Below are positions 48,959 to 60,781 of a stretch of 64,000 bases of DNA, piece by piece. Where the stretch lies: positions 158,343 to 222,342 of the forward strand of contig ML769410.1 of assembly GCA_009733575.1 (NCBI GenBank). Direction: 5' to 3'. Made by a program: the position numbers and the translations under genes. Origin of the DNA: Gymnopus androsaceus JB14. Taxonomy: Eukaryota > Basidiomycota > Agaricomycetes > Agaricales > Omphalotaceae. The notes under the pieces are model-generated. The model made no database searches and had not been told where the DNA came from. It worked only from the letters and a program-made list of their open reading frames with translations. Numbering within the stretch: the stretch's first letter is position 1; each line of letters opens with the position of its first letter.

Positions 48959-49679
48959 TCACCGAGCATCGAAAGGAATCATCGGCATTTGACCTCCAAC
49001 TGCCCTCCAGGCATCCTGTCGCGCCTGCAAGCCCCGTAACAACCTGTACAGGACCTGGCGAACCTGTGGCATGAATACCGCGAGAACCTGCGGAGAAGGG
49101 TCTTCAGCAAGACATTGCTCGAGGACGGTGCGGAGGTCTTTGGGTATAGAGTAAATATCACTAGAAATAAAACGCGAATCGAACGGAGAAGATTCAGCAC
49201 AGATACCAAGATTGGTAAATGGAAAATGACGCGAACCTGAGATCAATTTTGTGGTATGCAAAAGCATTTACGGTAGCATTGAAATCAGTGCCGATTTGGA
49301 CGTATACGTCGCTGACTTGGGCTTCCGTTGCCTGGTTGACACTCCAATGCTTCAGAGTGTCCTGCAGCTGCTTCATGGATAGGAGGAGGTTGCGAACGGT
49401 AGAGGGAACGTCTCCCGGAGTACGCTGATAGTAAGCAGGAGGATGCATGATAGGAGGATAGAAACGTGAGGCAAATCCAAGGTAGATCGATGAGAAAGGT
49501 TGTGAATGTCAAAATGGAAGAGAAGGGCTTTTTAAGTGCGTTTAAACTGAGGTAGAACGGCATGTGCTTACCGCAGTTACACGCGAGAAACTAGCCCATC
49601 GAATACTGCTATTGCTCTCTGATGTTTCTGAAAAACTTGATGCATCGGATGTATAGGCGTATGGCTGCTGTGAATACAT
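48959..49679 (-). CDS. Bud6/Aip3 N-terminal domain protein, truncated
   Basis: Matches the N-terminal domain of Bud6/Aip3, an actin- and formin-binding polarity factor of fungi. The start at 49679 reads MYSQQPYAYTSDASSFSETS then NSSIRWASFSRVTA. After an intron: RTPGDVPSTVRNLLLSMKQL, then LKHWSVNQATEAQVSDVYVQ, then IGTDFNATVNAFAYHKIDL. A second intron joins to SDIYSIPKDLRTVLEQCLAE, then VFMPQVRQVLYRLLRGLQAR, ending GGQMPMIPFDAR and stop at 48959-48961. All joins are in frame with GT-AG ends. It is about 165 residues, whereas full Bud6 proteins are several times longer, and the central and C-terminal coiled-coil actin/formin region is absent. A GT at the stop (CG/gtgaag) could open an intron, but I see no further exon before the transposon at 48255. 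It is either a gene fragment or a short form. Confidence 0.75.
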
Positions 49680-52600
49680 GCGTTGACAAATGTAAAAGCT
49701 GAGCAGTAACCAGACGACAACGGAGGAAAATGTGAATTAGACGTCCGTCCGTTTGAGGAAAATATTGCTTGTGTTTGAGTCTAAAAGGTACATCCCTTTA
49801 TATGTTCCGTTTCGGAGCCCTAAAGTCGGTGAAAATTAACAGAGTAAATTGCCAGCGATAAATCCAAGGAGAAGAAACACGTATTAGGTAATTTCTCTGC
49901 ATCGCTTTGCGATTTAGTTGGGATCAACAAAACATTGATCGCGCTCTCTGCCCTGCCACGGTGCCACCACTACGTTTGCTCTACAGCAGTGCTGTTGCTG
50001 GTTACTTTGATTGCAGTGCTTCGCAGGACCTATCCGGGACCTCCACAGGTCGAAACTGATTCGTGCTCAAACAAGTTGAAGGCAAGTCTTGGTCTGAGCT
50101 CAGTCGCAGATTTGTTTAACACTTCACTTTCTGGCGTATCAAGAGTTGCAGTCGTATGAAAACCAATGCATATGACACCTGGATATTATATAGACACTGA
50201 GACGTTCATTAAACAGTGTCTACTGTCATCGCATACGCTCAAGCCTGTCGCAGACCGTGATTTCAGGAGATAATCATCGAAAATCAATTCGTACCTCGAC
50301 ATTTGCTTCTTTACTCGTCCGTGCTGCCACTTCCAACAAATGTCTATCGACAAGTACCAATCAGTTCTTGCTCTTCTTTGAGCTGATAGCTCAGCGCTGT
50401 GATTCAAGCTTCACTGGCTCGTATTCAATATTAAGTATGAGCTGTACTGCGATATCTGTATTCTTGACCTACCGTCAGCACCTTGGGTGAGCTCGGCGAC
50501 ATGTTTTGTCGGAGCGCCAACCCCGAGAGCAGTGAGAGCTCGGCATAGCTTAGAGATCTCGACGAGGGATGACGTTGGTGATCATCGCTAGTCGTCTATC
50601 CTAATCACAAGAGGTAGAACTTGACTGCCAAAACGCCAACCGCCAAAAGCTAAATAATTATTGATCGACTATTCTCTAGCTGGACGACACGGAGACTGAA
50701 AGCTTTCGCAAAGAGGTGTAGCTACCTCAGTTGTTCGAAAATCTCATCATGAAGGTTCACTGGCAGTGCAGCCACAATACTAATAGAACGCACAGTCGCA
50801 TATAGAAGATGGATCGTAGGTTTCAAGACTGTGTAGGGAAACGACTTCTATCATCTCAGTTGGTTACTTTTGACTGGGTCGCTGTAGTTGTAGCTCGAAT
50901 GTGGAGGACCGCTTTCGTCACTATGACTGAGGACCTGAGGCTTCTATCGCTTTCATGGATGCTAAATTTGGTCCAAAGGCAGGAGGAAAATAGCCTTTGA
51001 TCTTTTTACCTTGATGTCTCCGGGGCCTCGAGACGCAAATCCTCGTAAGTATTCTACAGCCTTGATACTGTAGTGCTCATATGAACTTCGTTTCATTAAA
51101 AACAAGTCACCATGCTCTTTTCTTTTACAGCTTGTTCTCTGAACAGGTTCTTTCGAACTTATCCTGTTTTAGTCATAGACGGTGATCTACTGAATCTGTT
51201 TTTTTAAATCCGTAGGTCCAGACCTCTGGATTAACTATCGGAATGTTTACTTAACTCCAATGTTCTTCACAAGCACTCGGGGACTGTTATTCGGCGAACA
51301 CAGCTCACTCGTACACCATTTCATTGATGCCAATGTAACCATCGGAATGTTTACCTACATCCAACTCAGATGCTAGAAATATTTGGTAGCTACGGCGTCG
51401 TTGCAGCGACTCGGAAGCCCCCCGATATTTTCCATCGCTACATCGTCCGTGGACAAAGGGTTGCTTCATGCAGCTGTGATCGTCGCAGAATGCTGTGACC
51501 GTTGTTCAGGCCATGGAACCCAGACATTATCAAGCTGACATATTCTATGTGAGGGTATTCCTAGGTAATAGTCGATCATTTCCCGTTCCATTACACCTCC
51601 ATAAATAGTACTTCCGGACTTAAGGATACTTTCCTTGAATTAGGTAGCTACTATTGGTATCCTCAGATTACGATGCCGATGCATCAGATCTCAACTCCAT
51701 TGCGTACTGCGGTGCCAGTGACATTCGACGATCGTCACCAAAGAAGAGGCGGTGCTCGTGGACCCGAAGCATACCGGACATAATGGACCTAATTCACTAA
51801 CATTGTTTTAACATCAAGTGGTTGTCGCAATGAGAACTCGACATACTGTCACCATTCTTCTCTTTATGGCAAGTGAGCGCTTTGAAGCTGGAATGTTCTA
51901 GGTAGCCTGAGAAAGAGGTCGGATGAACTGGACCGCAATTGTCATACCTCCTTTCATCTTCACTCTGAAATTCGTCACAGTTCAATTTTCTGCAGCTTCG
52001 CATTGACCCTCTGAAATACAAACACCTTTTGACTGTCTTTCTGCGGCGTTAGCCTACAAATTAAGCTTCATAAGAAAATATAAAGCTCAAGTCATAGATT
52101 CGATCAAATGTAAACATTTAGAATTGAATGTGCACGTACAGACGGAGATATAATCAGTCAAAAAATATGGAAAAGTCGATACAGTTCATGAGGATGCAGG
52201 TCGCACACGGGTAACAAGGCACCCCGGCAGGGCTAGCAGAACGAGAGAAATTTAGTTTAATGACCGATAGAAGAATCAAGATGCACTAGCAGACTGACTC
52301 GCTAGTGGTGGTACATATATAGACTGCGCCAGTTTGAATTGTAAAGCTGAACATATCAAAGGCGGGGATGGATAGAGGATTCTTTTGCATAAAACCGTTC
52401 TCAACGTTGATCCCAGCATACCCGATGTAGCAGTAGTTCCGCGCTCAAAGATCATGCAATTTTAGCTCGATGAAGCCCCGATTTCAGCTGTCTGTGTGTA
52501 AGTAGGGGGGGGAGGGGGTTTGCGTTAGAGTTTTGACCATGCCCTGTGGGTCCAAAAATGACGCTAACTACCCTTATCCATCTCCTCTCATCCATGTGCT

Positions 52601-53050
52601 CCTTTTTACCGTTCTACTCCACTCTAGACGATTAACTCCTTTCTTTCCTTCTATCTGGCAGTGGCAAGTTTGCAAACTAATATGTGATCGGAGAGGCTGG
52701 AGGATCTTGGTCAAGGTGACTCGTTGGATGGTTACTCGGCGTTTCGTTGACTAGGTACGTCCATATGCATCTAGCTTTCCCAAACTCTGTCCTAGACTAT
52801 TCCACTCGCTCTTCTCTAGCAGCTCTACATGATCCTTGATAACCCGATAATTCAGTCTCAGAGTACCTCGACAGCGGTCAGAGCATTCTGAGTGTTGAAT
52901 CATATAGCTACTGCTCAAAAAGAGACGTCGTAAACGATCTTTTTGATAGGTGATTCACAAAAGCAAGCGTCAATGTTCGTCTCATTCCCACTGCCCTATC
53001 GATTCCTGAATCCTTAGGCTATGTGTATAGGCACGTTTCATTAAGCTCAT
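49680..53050. other. Long region without a recognised gene
   Basis: Only short frames (under 80 codons) without motifs. A G-run (GGGGGGGGAGGGGG) lies near 52505. The sequence looks like decayed non-coding DNA; no repeat structure was identified by eye. Confidence 0.45.
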
Positions 53051-53137
53051 GGGCACATGGTGTAGTTGGTTATCACATCCGCTTAGCATTTAGTTAGTGC
53101 ATGCGGGGGGTGCTGGGTTCAATTCCCAGTGTGTCCA
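53051..53137 (+). tRNA. tRNA-Ala (anticodon AGC) with a 13-base intron
   Basis: A full cloverleaf can be folded. The acceptor stem pairs GGGCACA (53051-53057) with TGTGTCC (53130-53136), with one G-U; the discriminator is A at 53137. D-arm: GTG (53060-53062) with CAC (53074-53076) and a loop containing AGTTGGTTA. Anticodon stem: TCCGC with GCGGG; loop TTAGCA-T with anticodon AGC (53085-53087). A 13-base intron (53089-53101) sits at the standard position, one base 3' of the anticodon. The variable loop has 5 bases. T-arm: CTGGG/CCCAG around TTCAATT. Internal box A (TGGTGTAGTTGG) and box B (GGGTTCAATTCC) are present for Pol III. Mature length is 74 bases before CCA addition. Confidence 0.93.
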
Positions 53138-54031
53138 ATTGGAGATCCTCACTTGAGCTTTGCCCGTCGTCTCCTCTCTTTTTTCTTTCGTTGGCGGACT
53201 TTACACCGCTGGGCCTTGATTCTCCTTCGTTGCCTCCGACAACATTCAAACAAGAGTTGTCTCGTCTAGCTAGCTGATCTTCTAGTTCATGAGACTCAAC
53301 ATAGACACCGTTCTCCTCATGAGTACGACACCAATACTCAGCCCCAGTTTCTTCCACGAGATTAATATACCTCCAAGCATATTATTCACCTCAACGTCCA
53401 AACCGACTCAGCACGTGGACCTGAATACTCGTTGCTGGCTGTTCTGATTTTGCTAGTAGTAGTGATCTTTAAAGAACAGCCGAATAAATTCACTGTAGGG
53501 ATCAAGGTCGAAGTGTTTGGTACGCTGAGACTTAGGAGAGTGCGCGAAGAAGGGGAATAGAGAGTCGAGCCTTTCGTTTTCCTGCTACGAATGGTATCCG
53601 TCGATTTCCCGGGTGTGCAAAGGGCTGGGTTCCTTGGCGCTCCTCGTTGAACAGCTTCTGGTTTTAACTAACGGTGTGTGGCGAACCGCGGAAAACCAGT
53701 GCGATGATATCACAACTACATCGAACCGAGAGCTGCTTATTCAAAGTAGCACTCTTTTTGCAGTCACTCACTGGCATGAGCGCCATGGGGCTGGTTCGGA
53801 AGTGCTGAGGTAGGCTACTTGGGATTGGCATTTCCAACACCGTCTCACTCTCCGAGTCACTGTCAAAGTAGAAAATATAGCAGCGACTGTAGCTTGAGAC
53901 TTCAATCGCTTTTTTAAATTCACTTTGTCATCGAAATACTGATTAAAATTAGACTAAAAGACATTGTACTGCTTGTCTATGTTACTTTAACTTGAGTTGT
54001 TGTACTGTACATATATCTTTTTGATTAAACG
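53138..54031. other. Intergenic between the tRNA and P450 copy 3
   Basis: No gene recognised. A minus-strand frame from 53357 runs into the tRNA and ends in the GIEPSTPRM-like peptide that antisense tRNA sequence commonly produces, so I do not call it. Confidence 0.5.
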
Positions 54032-55992
54032 TTACATCGTACCGCCTACTAGCGCAGACGCTTTGGCTGTACGAGGAACCAAGTTAAACTTGAACGGTTT
54101 CAGATGGCTAGCACGATTTCACGATTCAGCGTACAGCTCAAAATAAAAGGATCAACGCGTACTTCACAAATCCAATATTGAAATCGATCTCTGGCGTTAT
54201 CTCCATCCCATTGGCGTCCTTTGCCTTTTCAATCTTGCATGTCGCCAAAATCATGGTTATTGCCATCCAGACAGAAGACTCTGCAAGGAACCTCCCTGGA
54301 CATATTCTATCAAGAAATGAGTAGATCAGCCAGTTTCAGTGCAGCGATTATCAGTGTAACTCACCTTCGTCCGAAACCAAACGGTGATAGATACGGCTCC
54401 TCCCGCCCCCCTTTGGACTTGGGAATGAAGCGGTCGGGATTGAATTTAGTTGCATCCTTATATATGTGCTCGTGCCATCCCATCCCTCGTATATTGGCAA
54501 AAACGATGGATCCGGCTGGGATGAACATGCCATTGTAGACATCGTCCTCCAAAGACCGATGAGGAATGCCCATTGGAACAACAGGATGCCAACTAATGCA
54601 CAGTGGTCAGTAGGACACTCTCCATGTCTTGCCAAGTTCTACTCACCGCATGACTTCTCGCATTATATATTCGATGTATGGTAGGGAGTCGTGGTCCTCA
54701 AAAGTCGGGAGCCTATCATGTCCGCAAACGGCATCTATTTCGGCTTGTGCTTTTGCTTGACATTCCGGGTGTAGAACCATAGCCATTAGAAATACAACAA
54801 GAGTTCCCCAAGACTACATGAGAAAGAAGTTAGCCTGTATTTCATTCAAGACAGTTTTTAGTTTACTGTATCCACACCGGCAATATAGACCTGTGCAGCT
54901 GCATTCTTTAGGTCTTCGAGGTAATCTTCCTGATCTTGAATGTCCTGGGACTCCATATCGCTTAGATACTTTGATAAGAATGACGGTTGTGCTTTCCCCT
55001 CCGACTTGCTTTTGATTAGCAAAAGGCTGGTGAGCGAGCACAACGTACATACCAATTGCTTGGTCGTAAAATTGAACGGATAATTGATGAATTCATGGGT
55101 GAGACTCTTCCATTTGCGGGCGTATTCAGCATAGTAGGTTCCCGGGAACCATGAGGGGAGGTGAGCCACTGGAATTGAGGAAGATGATCAGCAATGGTCT
55201 GCCGGAATGCTTGAAATACACTCACGCCAAGGAAAGAAATCGACGGGAGTACTGGCTGCAGGGCCAGAATTATGTATCATCTCACCGACCTTGTCGACGA
55301 GAGTGACAAAGGTATCATTATCATCCTTGATAGAGTAGCCATATGCAATCTTGGCGACAATGCAAGTCATGTATCTAAAAGATATGCTTAGAGATGGATG
55401 AAGAGTATGTTCTCGAAACTATTTACCGTCCAATGATTCTATCATACTCTGCAGGACGATCCATGAGGCGCCTCACCATAACTATTGACGCCTCATACGA
55501 GATTGGATTGAACCTCGCGCTCTCTTGACGGCCAAAGTAATTCTGAAACAGCTTTCGATGTAGGAAGAAGCGTTTCCCGTACCGGGTTATTGACAAACCG
55601 CGACCCCATCCCATTAGGTTGAATATTACCAAGTTTGGTCGGCAGCTGTAGATAGCACTTCTTTTCTCTAGAAGATCATTCGCAGCTTCAAGAGTATCCA
55701 GGATGATCATCTTCCTGCCAAGTACCTCTAGGTACATCACATCGCCTGCATTACGAGTTCATTGCTTAACCTATACCAACGAAAAGTACATATCGAACGA
55801 ACCGTATTCCTTTGCCCATTCATGGAACACTTCCGGCTGCTGCGTTAGTGGTATTTTCCGCAAATGGCCAATGATTGGATCCGCTTTAGGTCCCGGAGGA
55901 AGAGGTTTGTGACTGTGAAGCTTTAGTGATACAAGATGCGCAAGTAAAAGACCGCCAACAACAACAGCAAAGGAGACAGCTAGGAAGTTCAT
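54032..55992 (-). CDS. Cytochrome P450 copy 3 (intact)
   Basis: Same family as the three other P450s here but the most diverged. It is predicted to sit in the ER membrane through an N-terminal helix (VSFAVVVGGLLLAHLVSL), followed by the hinge KPLPPGPKADPIIGHLRKIP. Conserved elements: DVMYLEVLGRKMIILDTLEA; ENYFGRQ-type C-helix region HRKLFQNYFGRQES; the I-helix YIAGVDT-SWGT, oxygen-binding Thr kept, with Asp where paralogs have Glu; E-x-x-R in IMREVMR; NPDRFIPKSKGG; heme loop FGFGRR-ICPGRFLAES across an intron, with the Cys ligand. The C-terminus reads HLKPFKFNLVPRTAKASALV and ends at TAA (54034-54032). About eight introns, all joined in frame; roughly 500 residues. Substrate unknown. Divergence in GRGLSITRYGKRFF and near VDKVGEMIHNSGPAAS may reflect different specificity. 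Confidence 0.9.
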
Positions 55993-56424
55993 AATGGGAG
56001 AGTTTTGCTGTTTGTAGTAGAGGTGGCGGCATGATCAGCTGTACTATATTTATGGACCATAATTACATTGCGGTCAGAACGCAGCCGCATTTAGATAGAT
56101 TAACTTCTCCATTCAGCCCTAGGATGCGAATCTTGAAACTGGTCAACTATGACCTAGTATACCTACCAGTGGAGCGACAGCTAGCACGTCAAATGGTCCG
56201 AATCTCCAGCGGTGGTCCCAAAAGTTTAAAGAACTGCAAACGAATGGAATGCGTACGTGAAATTGCCCGAAAGACACGAAATAGCTAAACTGACGCGCAC
56301 TTTTTACTATTGTTACATACTATTCGCGTTTTGTGCGGTCACTAGAGCCGGCCATACTCTTCCTACATCTCGAAACGATTCAACTTTACAAAGTTGTTGT
56401 ACAACGACCCAAATTTTTTGACAG
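55993..56424. other. Upstream region of P450 copy 3
   Basis: Lies between the minus-strand P450 start and the plus-strand EPT1-like remnant. Only short, motif-free frames seen. Confidence 0.45.
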
Positions 56425-57780
56425 AAAAAGGGCTCTTTTTTGTATCAAAGTTTCGATGCTATCGATGTGTTCGTTCTGCTTTTAACGCTATTCTTCGACC
56501 ACTTAACGGGATGCCTAGCAAGCAAGCACGGAGGACTGGAATGGCGGTGTGCGTATACAGTGATCTAATGCTCTCAATTTGTTCTGACGTTTCCTACTAG
56601 GATGCGACGCGATGAACACCACTTTCAGTTCATCCTTCTGTCCTGGCGCACTTGATCCTAACTTATCCATTCAATCATAGTTCGAAGCTATACTCGTCAC
56701 GCAAGCACTCAATCTTGGTCCCCCTTGGTGGAATTTTGTGTCCCAAGTCGCCACACTTGCGAACTTCTACCTCACGACATGGGAGGAATATCATACTGGC
56801 AAGTTTACAATTCTCATGGTAAAACGACTCATTAGAGCTCCTTCTGCAGGATCTTTGTACCTTGGAGTTTTCTCCGGTCCAGTAGAGGGTATATTGATGA
56901 TCATAGGGATTTACATGACTCTTTGGTACGTTCCCGGTATTTTTTTCTAGTTTAATTTTCTTTCTGACCCGTTCTCGCAGGCCTATCCTTTTGGGACACT
57001 GGAATCCTCGACTTCCTCTCGCACGTTTATCACATAGCGGACATGATCCCCGACATTGGGCTAGGCGGAACATTTATGGTTTTTGGCGCCTTTGGTTTGG
57101 CATTCAACGTCTTCAGCAGCTATGCAAACGTTCGCACCGCCATGAGCTTCCAGCAAATCCACGACGCAACCACTTTTCCTCCTCCTGCCTTTCGTGTTCT
57201 CGGCCACCCACAGATTGACGACACCGTTCCGTTTGTCAAGTTGCATTCACCGTCGTTTCTCTCTTCCTCGAACCTCCTCTTCCTTTATTGGGTTCATAAT
57301 CTTGCAATCCCCGCTGTTCGTACCCTTCCTCTGTGTGTGGGGACTACAATTCGTGCACCAGGTTGGGAGGATGATTCTGGCGCATGTTACCAAAGGTCCA
57401 TTTCCGATGTGGGATTCCAAATGGTTGCTGAGTGTAGTCGGCGCATTAGACGCGAATTTACCGAGGCTTACTGAAACGTGAGTACCGATAGTGTTGTTCT
57501 TTGTATATGCTGCAGCTAACTTTCCTTCCCTCGCTCGCTCTTTTAGATCACCGATAATCCAATCAACACTCCATCTTACGGCGCTCTTCGTGTGCGCTAC
57601 TCTTCTTGTGTCGTTCATCGCCTACGTTTTGCACATCGACGATCGATGACATCACGAACTTGGTGATGGGGATTGCGTGTTTTACTGTGAGGAAGGACAG
57701 CGAAGGAAGGGGGATAGATGTAAACGATGGTGCACCGGCTGCAAAGGAGGCCCAAGTAGCCAAGACGATGTACCAGGGGC
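56425..57780 (+). pseudogene. Decayed sn-1,2-diacylglycerol ethanolamine/cholinephosphotransferase (EPT1/CPT1) gene
   Basis: The intact family makes phosphatidylethanolamine or phosphatidylcholine from CDP-alcohol and diacylglycerol in the ER membrane. Recognisable pieces, in order: YQSFDAID (about 56445), KQARRTGM (about 56525), GCDAMNTTF (about 56600), then ANFYLTTWEEYHTG, LYLGVFSGPVEGILMIIG, FWDTGILDFLSHVYHIADMI, FLCVWGLQFVHQVGRMILAH, ALDANLPRL, SPIIQST and IDDITNLVMGIACFTVRKDS. The first exons are missing. Of the CDP-alcohol motif DGxxARx8GxxxDxxxD, the middle (about PLGxxFDH) cannot be found, and the DG glycine is replaced whichever splice is used. Frame breaks occur before FWDTG (about 56990) and before IDDITN (about 57645). 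I infer a dead or partial duplicate; the functional gene should be elsewhere. Confidence 0.8.
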
Positions 57781-58802
57781 TTTTGCTTGGTTGTTGCGGT
57801 GATCCAAACCCTCCCGTCCGCCTCGTTGCAGTTCCAGCTTTCGAGCACCATAGGCCAGGGATCAGAGACCGTCGTATCAGCATCCTCACCATCCAGAAGC
57901 TCGGTGTACCACCCTCCGGACACCATTCGCATTGTGAGCACCAGCGTCTAACGGAGAGTGAGCGGAAGGGAGGGAGGTGTAGGCGTAGCCCAAAACAATA
58001 ACGCTGGGCAGGAGGAGGGAGGGTTTCGGAATGCAGTTACAGCAAAAGCAGATAACCATAAAGATGAATAGCCCTCTCCGCCTATGGCTTCGACTCCGCT
58101 TCCGGCTGCAGCTGCAGAACACTCCGAGGCCATGAGCCGTCAATCTCCATCCTGCAACTCGCATGTCCTGTGGCTATCAAAAACGTGTGGGCATGTGGAG
58201 TTGCTGGGTCCTGCAGCAGCGATGAAAAGGCTGTTTGTTGCGCATTACGCGGTACTTACAGTCTCTTCTTCGTCCACTTGCTCTCTTTCTTTTCAGCTTA
58301 AACGACCTTACGATTCACGGCCCACCGTCCCTAATTGCCCTAAAACTTTGACCGAGGCCGGAGTCGAAAACGTAGCATGGCGTGGCGGGAGAGGAGGCTA
58401 CGGGGACGACCAAAATTCGGGAGGAGGCATTCTACATCGATATTGTCGTGGTGGGAGAAGGAGCGCTTATAATTTAGTTGCGTGGTGCCGCTCATGCGGA
58501 TGTCCATACAGTATACATCGAGTTCGGCACTACAATCTAGGGACATGGAATTGCACAAAGAGATATGAGTAAAGCCAAACGCATTTTAAGTAGGGGGTAG
58601 GGAGGGGGCTCTGGATTTTTTTCGCAATGAGTGAATGTGAATACGATTACAGTAACTGGAGTTGAGTGACGCGGGATCATTGAGGAAGGGAAGGGACGTT
58701 TGAATATGCAAGGGATGACTTATACCGCACTCAAGTATTCCCATTCCCAACTTATTGTATTGTATTGTCATGGTTAAATACTGACGAATCAATTATCACA
58801 TT
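57781..58802. other. Intergenic between the EPT1 remnant and P450 copy 4
   Basis: Overlapping frames on both strands (plus 58084-58572, 162 codons, with a Gly-rich stretch WRGGRGGYGDDQNSGGG) without a recognisable domain or a matching exon structure. No gene called. Confidence 0.45.
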
Positions 58803-60781
58803 TCACCGTTGTAGCTTCTCTACTATTGCGCGCGCTTTCGCCGTACGGGGAACCAAGGTAAAGTTGAATGGCTTCAAATGGCTACCATGATATCACAGTT
58901 TAGCATGCAGCCGGTTCAAATGTAGAAAACGAACACGTACTCCACAAGCCCGCTATCAAATTCAACTTCTGGAGTGATCTCTATCCCATTGGTGTCCTTT
59001 GCCTTTCCAATGTTACATGTCGCCAAAATCATCGCTATTGTGATCCAAAGAGTAGACTCTGCCAGAAACCTCCCCGGACATATTCTGTTAAGATACCAAT
59101 CAAACATATTCAACTCCACAATGCCAGTGTAACTCACCTTCGTCCAAACCCAAATGGTGATAGATATGGCTCCTCTCTCCCCCCTTGAGACTTGGGAATG
59201 AAGCGGTCGGGATTGAACCTAGTCGCATCCTTGTATATGTGCTCATGCAATCCCATTCCTCTTATATTGGCAAAAACAATGGATCCGGCTGGGATAAACA
59301 TGCCATTGTAGACATCGTCCTCCAAAGACCGATGAGGAATGCCCATTGGAACAACGGGACGCCATCTAAGACATCATGCCGGTGGTCAGTTCAGCTTTAT
59401 GTCTCTTCCCAAGTAAGTACTAGCCGTACTCACCGCATGACTTCGCGCATTATATATTCAATGTAGGGCAAGGATTCGTGATCCTCAAAAGTCGGGAGCC
59501 TGTCGTGTCCGCAAACTGCATCAATTTCCGCTTGTGCTTTCGCTTGATATTCCGGGTGTAAAACCATGGCTATTAGGAAGACGCCAAGAGTTCCCCAGGA
59601 CTGTACAAGATAAAAATTTAGCCTCAAGTTCGACTGTAATCGTAACAACTTACTGTTTCCACCCCAGCGGCATACAGCACTGAAGCAGCGTTCTTTATGT
59701 CCTCCATGTAATCTTCCTGATCTTCAATGTCCTGAGTTTCCATATTGCTTATATGCCTTGATACAAATGATGGTTGTGCTTTCCCCTCCGACTTGATTTT
59801 GATCAGTGAAAAGATTACGAGCCGGGCACAACATAGTACATACCAATTGCTTGGTTGCAAAATTAAATGGATAATTGATAAATTCGTGGGTAAGGCTTCT
59901 CCACTTGCGCGCATACTCAGCATAGTAGGTGCCGGGGAACCATGAGGGAAAATCAGCCACTGGAACGGAGGAAGATGATCAGCAATGGTCTGTCGGAATA
60001 CTTGAAATACACACGCCAAGGGAAGAAATCAACAGGAGTACTGGCTGGAGGGCCAGAATTATGTCCCATCTCACCAACCTTGTAAGCAAGAACGGAGAAA
60101 GGATCGTTATCATCAGTGATAGAGTAGCCGTACGCAATTTTGGCGACAATGCGTGTCATGTATCTAAACCAAATCTTAGAGAGATGGATGGAGGATGTGT
60201 CTGAACGTACTGACCGTTCAATGATTTTATCATAGTCTGTAGGATTATCCATAAGACGCTTCACCATGATAATTGACTCCTCATAGGAGATCGGATTGAA
60301 CACCATGCTCTCTTGACGGCCGAAGTAGTTCTGAAGAAGCTTTCGATGCAGTAAGAAGCGTTTTCCATACTGAAGTGCCAACAAATTGCGCTCCCATCCC
60401 ATCATGTTGAATATTACGAAGTTTGGTCGACAGCTGTAGATAGAGCTTCTTTTTTCTAAAAGGTCATTTGCAGCTTCAAGAGTATCTAAGATGATCATCT
60501 TCCTGCTAAGTACTTCGAGGTACATCACGTCGCCTAGAACAGTATTACGAGCATGGACACTGATGAACAGAAAATGTTGACGAACCATATTTCTTTGCCC
60601 ATTCATGGAACACCTCTGAAATCTGGTGCGGAGGTGGTATTTTGCGCAAATGGCCTATGATCGGATCCGCTCTGGGTCCTGGAGGGAGAGGTTTGCGAGT
60701 GCGGCGCTTTGTCAATACAATACGTGCAAGTAAAAGGCTACCAATGACAATAGCAACGTAAGAAGCTCGGAAGGTCATCAT
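58803..60781 (-). CDS. Cytochrome P450 copy 4 (intact)
   Basis: Very close to copies 1 and 2 and apparently the functional version of that sequence type. The start MMTFRASYVAIVIGSLLLAR gives the membrane anchor; KPLPPGPRADPIIGHLRKIP and PPHQISEVFHEWAKKYG are in one frame, unlike in copies 1 and 2. DVMYLEVLSRKMIILDTLEA, HRKLLQNYFGRQES, the I-helix AAGVET-SWGT, E-x-x-R in [39 protein letters not shown] and the heme loop FGFGRR-ICPGRFLAES follow. The C-terminus HLKPFNFTLVPRTAKARAIV ends TGA at 58805-58803. Exon-intron plan is the same as copy 3. About 500 residues. Likely ER-bound and dependent on P450 reductase; substrate unknown. Confidence 0.92.

Noticed and set aside
53094..53357. 87-codon minus-strand frame ending in GIEPSTPRM
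   Set aside because: The C-terminal peptide is the antisense translation of the tRNA-Ala, a common artefact; the rest has no motif.
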